DNA of 64,000 nucleotides. It comes from Tetracentron sinense. Its lineage: Eukaryota > Streptophyta > Magnoliopsida > Trochodendrales > Trochodendraceae. Positions 56,617 through 64,000 of this stretch are shown here, piece after piece. The notes under the pieces were generated by a model. It did no database searches and was not told where the DNA came from. It saw only the letters and a list, made by a program, of their open reading frames with translations. Made by a program: the position numbers and the translations under genes. The stretch covers positions 7,774,047 through 7,838,046 of the forward strand of contig CM026570.1 in NCBI GenBank assembly GCA_015143295.1. Direction: 5' to 3'. Position 1 is the first letter of the stretch; every line of letters begins with the position of its first letter.

Positions 56617-58192
56617 AGCCAATTTGAACTGGGGAGAGTTCAATCGCACCCACAGGTCAATACATGCCTCTTTTTAATTCCTATAATCCTATTTGGTTAA
56701 GATTCGCTAACCCGTAGATTTTAGATTTTTTAAAAGAAAATGCTCAACCCTAAAAGGTTAAAAAAAATTTCTTGTTGTGACTTTTAACTTTAATTGAATG
56801 AAATGCATGTATTCTATGATTTATTGAATTGAAGAGTGTCTTGCGTTAGTAATCCTTAGTATGAATTTCTTATGAGAAATGAAAAAGAAAGTATGAATAT
56901 AGTCAAATGAAATAGTTTAATTCTATTGAAAGACTTGTATGAGTTATAAATTCAAGCAAATGATGAAAATTGAGTGTTTGATGAAATACCTAAATAGATT
57001 TTTATTAGATTGCTTATGTGAAAGTTAATTATGAAAAGGAGAACTAACTATGCATTGAATTGTTGAAGATGCTTAGATTATGTAAGTGTGTATCTAAATG
57101 ATATGTGAGCATGTTTAGAATTATAAATTGACAATTGAAATGCATATGCCATGATGTTAAGGACTTATGGCCAACATGTCACTCACAAATGATTATTATG
57201 AGCACTTGTAAAGGTATGATTAAAATTTTCTGTATAAGTACGTGTGTCCGAAAAGAAAGAAGATGAAAGAAAGAAAAGAAAAGAAGATGAAAGAAAGGTA
57301 TTAGGTGGGTACTTAGTGTACGTCAGACCTGGTACCGACACTAACTACCTGATATTCCCAAGCAAAGAATGTCATTGGGTGAGTGATTAGTGTGTTAGCA
57401 CAAGATACACCACTAACCACCTGATATTCCCAAGTAAGGAATGCTATTTGGTGGGTGTTCAGTGTGTTTAGATCAAGTACACCACTGATCTTCTGATATT
57501 CCCAATTAATGATGCTATTGGGTGGGTGTTTAGTGTGTTAGCACATGGTACACCACTATCTATTTTGATATTCTCAAGTAATGATGTTATTGAGTGAGTA
57601 TTTAGTGTGTTAGCACAAGGTACACCACTAACCACCTGATATTCCCAAGTTAGAAGAAATGAATCCGCTAAGTTAAGTGAAAAAACGAAAGATGAGAAAG
57701 TAAAAGTGAAAGATATGAGTGAACGGTAATAGGATATGGTTTTTGAAGAAAATAAAGTAAAGTATATGTTTGTTGAAAAGTATGCACATGAATATCAAAT
57801 GCTATGATTTCTGTATGTTTGAAATGAAGAATGTCATGCTTATGAAATTTAGATGGATATCAACTGCTTATGAATTGTTATTATTGTTATAACGTCATTG
57901 TTTAGTAGTTAGTATATGCTAAGCCTTCCATGCTCAACCGAACTGTTATTGTCAGCAGGTCCTCCTTTTAATATATATGTGTTCCAGCTTCGTGGGTGGA
58001 GGAAGAGTACATTGAAGAGGGAGTCGAGGAAGAACAATCGGGGGAAGTAATTTTTTTTATATTTTTTTCTAAAAACCAAGGTTAAATTGTTGAACCTTAA
58101 AGGTTAGTGAATCTTAATCATGATTAATAAAGGTTAAAAGGGTCACATGTTGACTTGTGGGGGCGATTGAACTTTCCTTCACAATTGACCTT
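56617..58192. mobile_element. TIR element just downstream of the LRR-RLK
   Basis: About 100 bases at each end are inverted: GAGAGTTCAATCGCACCCAC and AAGATTCGCTAACC at the left, AGTGAATCTTAATC and GGGGGCGATTGAACTTTCC at the right. No transposase. The interior includes a tandem array at 57301-57655. The exact ends and TSD are unclear. The left end starts about 25 bases after the kinase stop codon, so it probably supplies the 3' UTR. Confidence 0.55.
57301..57655 (+). repeat. Tandem array, five units of about 75 bp
   Basis: Unit: GGTGGGTGTTTAGTGTGTTA, GCACAAGGTACACCACTAAC, CACCTGATATTCCCAAGTAA, with 10-25% divergence between copies. Non-coding. Confidence 0.85.
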
Positions 58193-59507
58193 CTCCTTTA
58201 TGAAAAATTATAAGAGAGACTTGGGCTAACAATCTCTTCCTATTTTAATTTCTCTCTATTTGATGTAATAGTTAATTCCTTTCCACTCAACACCTTTTTT
58301 TTCATGTGTTTGAAAGCATAATTTTCTCTGGGTAAAGCTTCCTATACCATAGGGTCAAAGGGCCTTTACAAGAAGCTTACGCACGAAAATTTTAGGGTTC
58401 TAAAATTGTATACAGTTATTATTCATAACAAACTCGGGTTCCCATTTTATAACCGAAGGGCAAGTCCTCAATGGTCCACGCCCCAATTTTAAATACTTTC
58501 CTATTGTGGTTAGTATTCACTCACCCCTAGGGTTAAGCAATCCAACCATGGTTTTCCAGGAAAAAAAAAAAAATCTTAGTTTTAATTTAGTTAAGCTTAA
58601 TCAGGGTTAAAGGGTGTTAAAAGGCACACGAGGACACGGGGTAAGATATAAAACAGACCCATGGGTCCGCTGAGCACTGCTCAAAATGAAATACCTTCTC
58701 AACACCAAGAATGAAAATATGATCCTATGGATATTGAATCACAGTCAATTACGACTGAACTCTCCACCAGTTTCCTTGCACCCAAAGGTAAACACCAGTC
58801 CCTTTTAACCCTTAGTATTTGTGATTAAGATTCACTAATCTTTAGAGTTCAACAATATAATCTTAGATTTTTGAAGAAGAAAAAATTAAAAATATTTAAC
58901 TATGGTTAAGATTTTTTTAACTCTTAAGATTAACTTTTGTTTTAATATTATTTTTTTCTAAAATCCAATTACCTTTCTAAAGTTCTTGGACCATACCTTC
59001 ATTTTACTCCACAGATCCAATCACCTTTCTAAAGTTCTTGGATCCCCTCTTACTTGTCGCCTCTCCTGACTAAATTTAACACACTCAAGCCAAATGCTGA
59101 TTGACAAATGAGGCCTAGTCTTGACCGTCTACAAGTGGGTCTTGATGTTACAAGAAAAAAACAGTTTCTTCTTGACAATTAATTGCTTTACGGCCTACAA
59201 TTTGGTTTGACAAGGTCTGCTATCAGCATTCAACATTCAAAACATTGCAATATTTCTTCATTAATGTTTGACTACCTCTATATTACAATATCTTCATAAT
59301 CGGACCGGTTGTGAAATCGGTTGGGTGACTGGTTCCCATTTCAACTGGTTTGACCGTATCTTTTTATCGTATTAAACAAATATTTTTTTGGGCCGGTTCT
59401 TTCGATTATTCCAATTTTCCTGGTTTCACCACCCGTTCTTCGGTTGAACCGGCCATTTCTTTCGGTTCTCAATTTTCAGATTGGTTTTTAAAATAGTCTG
59501 ATTTTGG
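58193..59507. other. Non-coding, MITE remnants
   Basis: 58470-58640 is a copy of a ~170-bp sequence repeated at 60420-60600 (shared words: ATTGGTCCACGCC, CCTAGGGTTAAGC, TTTAGTTAAGCTTAA). 58735-58960 carries the inverted AAGATTCACTAATC/AACTC family. 59290-59480 is a CCGGTT/GGTTTGACC-rich degenerate stretch. No genes. Confidence 0.5.
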
Positions 59508-59887
59508 TGTTGGGATTTGAACTACGCGTTTCATCCCTGAACCCTTTGAATCTTAAAAACTATGAATAAAAAAAATCACACAACAAATAGAAAAAATTGC
59601 AGAGAATAAAATAGAGACAGAACATAGAGATATATGAGGTTCGGCAACGTGCCTACGTCCTCGGGAGCCACACCAATTTACTATCTTGAAGATACAGAGT
59701 ACACAGTAAGAATGACGGTCACTTCTCACACACCTCTAAAAAAATCACAAACTGTTATAAGTTTAGGGTTAAAATTGTAAGGCCAAAAATACCCTTACAG
59801 AATGACGGCCACTTCGTGCGTTGCAGGGGGGCTCCACCCCCTGTCACCCCCCGGGCAATCTGTTGAAGGTTGTCTACATTCCCAACA
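59508..59887. mobile_element. Solo LTR, 380 bp, perfect 5-bp TSD
   Basis: Starts TGTTGGGATTTGAAC and ends CATTCCCAACA. Flanked by TTTGG at 59503-59507 and 59888-59892. No primer site or internal genes follow. The TGTTGGG...CCCAACA ends are typical of copia LTRs. Confidence 0.85.
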
Positions 59888-59965
59888 TTTGGGACCGGTT
59901 CACTAGCCGATTCCGATCCAAGTCTCAAAACACTGCTCTATAACGTGTAGGTAATGGTGGTAGAG

Positions 59966-60860
59966 CTAGGGGCGGGGAGGGGCCATGGCTCTCCAATGTT
60001 TTTACAAAATACTCAAATTATAGGTATATTTTTTTAAAAAAAATACTTAATACCTATATTTTGTATATAGTGGCCCCCAAATAAAATTAGGTAATTTTTT
60101 TAATTTGTGTAACATAAAGAGAATGATTCTTTAGGCATCCATGTGTCCCTTTTAACCCTATTCAACCCTTGTTAAGATTTAATAATTTAGGTTTTAATTT
60201 TTTTTAAACCAAGGGTAGATGTATAAACCCTAAGTGTGAATGAATCTTAACCATAGTTAATGAGTGTTAAAAGGTACACATGTCAAGCAGAGGAGGTCAG
60301 CACGTTCCACTCAGTGGAATGCGCATGGGAAAAAATAATCTCTATAATATAAAAATATAGTTAATTTTATTTATATAAGGAAAATGCTCAGCTTACAGCC
60401 CATTGCCACTATGTAATGAAATGGAGGTTCTCATTGGTCCACGCCCAACTTTTTAACACTCACTAGAAGATTCACTCACCCTAGGGTTAAGCGACCAAAC
60501 CTTGGTTTTCAGGGAAAAACACAAAAAAATTTAACTTTACTTTAGTTAAGCTTAACCAGGGTTAAAGGGGTGTTAAAAGGGATAGGATGACATGGTGGTA
60601 CATTAGATAACATACCGTGAGATAATCTAATCACTGCTCTTTATATAATGACTTTCTAAATTAAAAAGAGGACCTTATTTTTCTTTGTTATAGACCTTTA
60701 TTTGACTGCAACATTAGCGAATTTTATCACCGCGATGAACCCATTACTTTTAAAAATAAAAAAAAATCTCGCGGGCTACGTCCCCAAACCCCAAGCCCAT
60801 TAATTTTCTTCATATATGTAATTTGATCCCCCAAGGAAAAATTCCTGGCTACACCCTGCT
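59966..60860. mobile_element. Degenerate hAT-like element related to the one at 3214
   Basis: The left end TAGGGGCGGGGAGGGGCC and the right end AAATTCCTGGCTACACCCTG resemble the termini of the hAT element at 3214-4201. The GTGGCCCCC stretch and the internal GGTTAAG/GGGACACATG family are also shared. No TSD is recognisable, so the borders are approximate. Confidence 0.4.
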
Positions 60861-61001
60861 ATCATTAATAGTATAAATATCATTAATCATCCATGCTCCA
60901 CTGATAAAGAAACTCAGTTGATTAGAATATATACTGATCACACTAATCAATCAATCCATCAGGAATGCAGCCTAACCGGGTGACATGTAGCAAAAATTAA
61001 C

Positions 61002-61132
61002 TTAAAACTCTTGATAGTACCTACTATTGAGAGCTGAGCCACCGGATGAAAAATGGAACGGCACTAAAGATCAAGTGGGCCTTACAATCCTGCGGCTCAG
61101 CTCTCCATAGTAGGTACTATAGAGAGTTTTAA
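61002..61132. mobile_element. Small foldback MITE (131 bp)
   Basis: Arms of about 40 bases: TTAAAACTCTTGATAGTACC...GAGAGCTGAGCC, against GGCTCAGCTCTCC...GGTACTATAGAGAGTTTTAA. They would form a strong hairpin with a ~45-base loop. Confidence 0.7.
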
Positions 61133-61874
61133 ACCATTTCATGTTCTCGAGGTCTGATTTGAAATAAAAGAATCTGAAAGGGACTTTTTGTTTTGGTGGT
61201 AAATGGGTCTTGAAGGGGAAAATTCCCGGTCTTGCCACGCGTCAGTAGCTATAATGGTCTCTGGTTTACTGGTAGAAGGTAGGAGTTGAAGGGTATGATA
61301 CCCTGCCCTGTACTCCGATGCCAAAGTAAGTAGATGTAGAAGATGATGAACAGCAGCAAGCACAAAAGCAAATAAAAGAAGAGTAGAATAATTTCTTGAT
61401 CCCTTTGCACTGAAATTCTCGGAGTATTTATAGGTTTGGCTCAGAATGACCATGTATGACCATAGATGACCATACCACGTGCCCAACACTCATTACCAAA
61501 TATGTCAGACAAATCTGCCACCTAACGCATCCTTTCAGTCAAATTTCAACCCCCAGTAAAGTCAGTTCAAAGTTGACTGTTCATTCCCACTAGAGCAAAG
61601 AAAGCATTGAGACCAGGGCAAAGCGAAGTCAGTAGACTATCATTGGCAACACAGATGTTTGAAGAAGATTGGCATGTCTCGAGGGGCAAGTACCAACAAT
61701 CAGATCACCCGAGTCAGGGGTTAATTCAGGTCCGTCAGACTCCATATGTGTAGAGAGACAGAGATTCGTATTAAGACTCAGGGTCACCACTCTCATTTCT
61801 CGTATTCAACTCATCTTACTTTCACAATCTCCGAAACCCTCTCTCGTTCCTAACTACTATCTTATATCACTCCG

Positions 61875-62510
61875 CAGTGAGACAATCGGGCGGTTGTCTA
61901 CACTATCTTGCTTTTCCTTTCCGGTGGGAGAATCAGGTAGTTGTCTACACACTTGCTTTTTCCTTCAGTGAGACAATTGGGCGGTTGTTTGCACTATCTT
62001 ATATCACTCCCCAGTAAGACAATCGGGCGGTTGTCTATACTATCTTGCTTTTCTTTTCTGGTAGGACAATCGAGCGGTTGTCTACACACTCGCTTTTTCC
62101 CTCAGTGAGACAATCGGGCGGTTGTCTGCACTATCTTGCATCCTACCCTATTAGGACAATCGGACGGTTGTCTACACAATCTTGCATGCTCTCCCAGGTG
62201 AAGCAGTCGGGTCACTGTCTTCACCCTCATCACCTTTGGTTGCTTCCGTGTAAAGCAGTGGGGCGGCTGTCGTTACCTTCTTATCTTTCTTACTTGCTCT
62301 CCCAGGAAAAGCAGTCAGGCGGCTGTTTTTACCCTTCATTTGTTTCTTTGCTTGCTCTCACAGGAAAAGCAGTCGAGCGGCTATCTTCACCCTCATCACC
62401 TTTGCTTCCATCCGTGCAAAACAGTTAGACGGCTGTCTTTACCCTCCATTCGTTTTTTCTGTCAGACAATCGGGCGGTCGTCTACAATCTTGCTTTGCTA
62501 TCTTCACTAA
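61875..62510. repeat. Minisatellite M1 (CAATCGGGCGGTTGTCT units)
   Basis: About 11-12 units of roughly 50-60 bp: AGTGAGACAATCGGGCGGTT, GTCTACACTATCTTGC... . Later units read AAGCAGTCGGGCGGCTGTCT. Some plus-strand frames through the array are open simply because of the repeat. Confidence 0.85.
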
Positions 62511-62589
62511 TCAAGGAGTATATTGAAACGCCCGTGTAATCGGATTTCAGTTATAGCCTCTTGTGAAGTCAATCTTGTTCTGTTATGCT

Positions 62590-63075
62590 CATCTCTGGTG
62601 AAATAGTTGTGTGATCCAACTTTCACCTCATCTCCGATGAAATGGTTGTGTGAACAACTTTCACCTCATCTCTGGTGAAATGGTTGTGAGATCACCGGTG
62701 AAATGATTGTGTGATCAACCTTCATTTCATCTCCGATGAAATAATTGTGTGATCAACCTTCATCTCATCTCTGGTAAAATAGTTGTGTGATCAACCTTCA
62801 CCTCATCTCCGGTAAAATGGTTGTATGATCAACCTTCACCTCATCTCTGATGAAATGGTTGTGTGATCAACTTTCCCCTTATCTTCAGTAAAATAGTTAT
62901 GTGATCAACCTTCACCTTATCTCCATTGGAACGGACGTGTGTTCACACCCATTATCCATCGTGCTTATCATTCATGCTCATTCATAATGCTTGCTTTGCT
63001 CTGCTTAAATCCCGGTGAAATGGTTGTATGTGCATCCGTCACCTCAACTCTATTGGAGCGGACGTGTGTTCACGC
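62590..63075. repeat. Minisatellite M2 (GTGAAATGGTTGTGTGATC units)
   Basis: About eight to nine units of roughly 40 bp: CTCATCTCCGGTGAAATGGT, TGTGTGATCAACCTTCAC. It ends with a larger ~125-bp repeat (GGACGTGTGTTCAC at about 62933 and 63060). Confidence 0.85.
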
Positions 63076-63103
63076 CCATTATACATCATGCTTATCATTC
63101 ATG

Positions 63104-64000
63104 CTACTGGCGTTTATCTAAATCACCAGTATAGTCCGAATCCACATATCCAACCACGTGTTGACTAAGCATATCATCTCTCTCAAATATTAACCCAACA
63201 TCTATTGTACCCTGAATGTATCTTAAGATCCATATTACTGTCAACCAGTGTCCTTTCCCTAGATCATGCATATACCTGCTCACCATACTAACAGCATGTG
63301 AAATGTCCGAACTAGTACACATCATAGCATACATTAGAGCACCAACTGCGTTCGCATACGTAATTTGATCCATATACTCATGCTCCTCATTTGTGATCGG
63401 AGACATCAAAGCACTAAGCTTGAAATGAGGGGCCAAATGTGTACTTACAGGTTTTGTTTTGTCATCCATACCAAATCGCTGTAACACTTTCTTCAAATAC
63501 TGTGTCTGTGACAAACAAATTGTCCCCTTCACTTTGTCTCTTTTAATTTCCATACCTAATATTTTCTTAGCTTCCCCAAGGTCCTTCATTTCAAATTCAG
63601 TCCTTAACTGAGTCTTCAACCTGTTTATCTCAACCTTGCTTTTAGATGCAATGAGCATATAGTAAATATATGAAGGAACTATCACGAAGCTTCCAAAAAT
63701 ACACACAATGACTTCTTGTGTACTTTTGCTTCATCATAAAACAATCAAATCGCTTGTACTACTGTCTTGGAGACTGTTTTAAACCATACAACGACTTTCT
63801 CAGTTTGTAAGTCCAATTCTCTTTACCAATCGCCTTGTACCCATCTAGCTGAGACATGTATATTTCCTCCTCCAAATCACCATACAAGAAAGTAGTTTTG
63901 ACATCGAGTTGTGCTAACTAGAGATCAAACTAAGCAACCAAAGCTAGTAAAATTCTAATGGAGGAGTGCTTAACAACGGGAGAAAAAACATCGTTGTAAT
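63104..64000 (-). pseudogene. Copia reverse transcriptase/RNase H fragment, runs off the window
   Basis: The minus strand encodes the RT C terminus and the start of RNase H: FEMKDLGEAKKILGMEIKRD, QTQYLKKVLQRFGM, YANAVGALMYAMMCTSSDIS, YVDSDYTGDLDKRQ. Towards 64000, broken frames carry the RT N terminus ([19 protein letters not shown]). The catalytic YVDD is replaced by YIYY and stops interrupt the N-terminal half. RNase H stops at DKRQ, about 90 residues short. It is not an active gene. Confidence 0.88.

Larger units (their letters stand above)
61140..63110 (-). mobile_element. LTR-like region of a reversed copia element, with minisatellites
   Basis: On the minus strand CTATAAATACTCC (TATA 61425-61432) is followed by typical leader-like sequence. 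Upstream of it lie two minisatellites and then the copia pol fragment. This order fits a 3' LTR of a reversed element, with U3 repeats, TATA, then R/U5 at the left. The outer borders were not resolved. Confidence 0.5.

Noticed and set aside
61875..63075. CRISPR-like array of short repeats
   Set aside because: Units are directly adjacent and diverged without distinct spacers, the sequence is plant nuclear DNA, and no cas genes exist. They are minisatellites.

Overview
The window is nuclear DNA of a flowering plant. It contains multi-exon genes with GT-AG introns, a single-exon KIN17 homologue, an LRR-XII receptor kinase, plant-type DVL/RTFL micropeptides, a land-plant CUE-domain protein, and many LTR, LINE, SINE, hAT, Mutator and Tourist-like elements in an AT-rich background. 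The species cannot be named from the sequence.

The dominant structure of the first 45 kb is a large inverted duplication. The left arm is about 640-9735. The right arm is about 27185-37295 and resumes at 44139-44870 after a nested retrotransposon block. Read outward-in, each arm carries the 3' end of a glutathione peroxidase gene, two DVL micropeptide genes and the 3' end of a CUE-domain gene. The arms have decayed reciprocally. The GPX terminal exons are intact only on the left (1446-1760). The CUE 3' exons are intact only on the right. Both DVL genes are intact in both arms, giving four intact micropeptide genes (5221-5340, 6212-6349, 32801-32938, 33833-33952).

The 17-kb spacer holds KIN17 (minus, 11875-13068) head-to-head with the CUE-domain gene (plus, eight coding exons 16936-31095, 602 codons). 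The CUE introns are swollen by 5'-truncated LINEs, several with target-site duplications. One LINE carries a 2.3-kb solo LTR.

At 37.3-44.1 kb an old, reversed, gutted copia element sits in the right arm. It contains a young 5.1-kb LTR element with nearly identical LTRs that encodes only GAG (TR-GAG type). From 45 to 52.5 kb the DNA is MITEs and a Mutator-like element with 9-bp target-site duplications and an internal array of ~150-bp repeats, some carrying a perfect ABRE/G-box.

At 53.1-56.6 kb lies an intact LRR-RLK of subfamily XII (1043 aa, non-RD kinase, one intron). Beyond it are TIR elements, a solo LTR, a foldback MITE, and finally (61.1-64.0 kb) a reversed copia element. That element has a minisatellite-rich LTR-like region and a decayed reverse transcriptase running off the window end.
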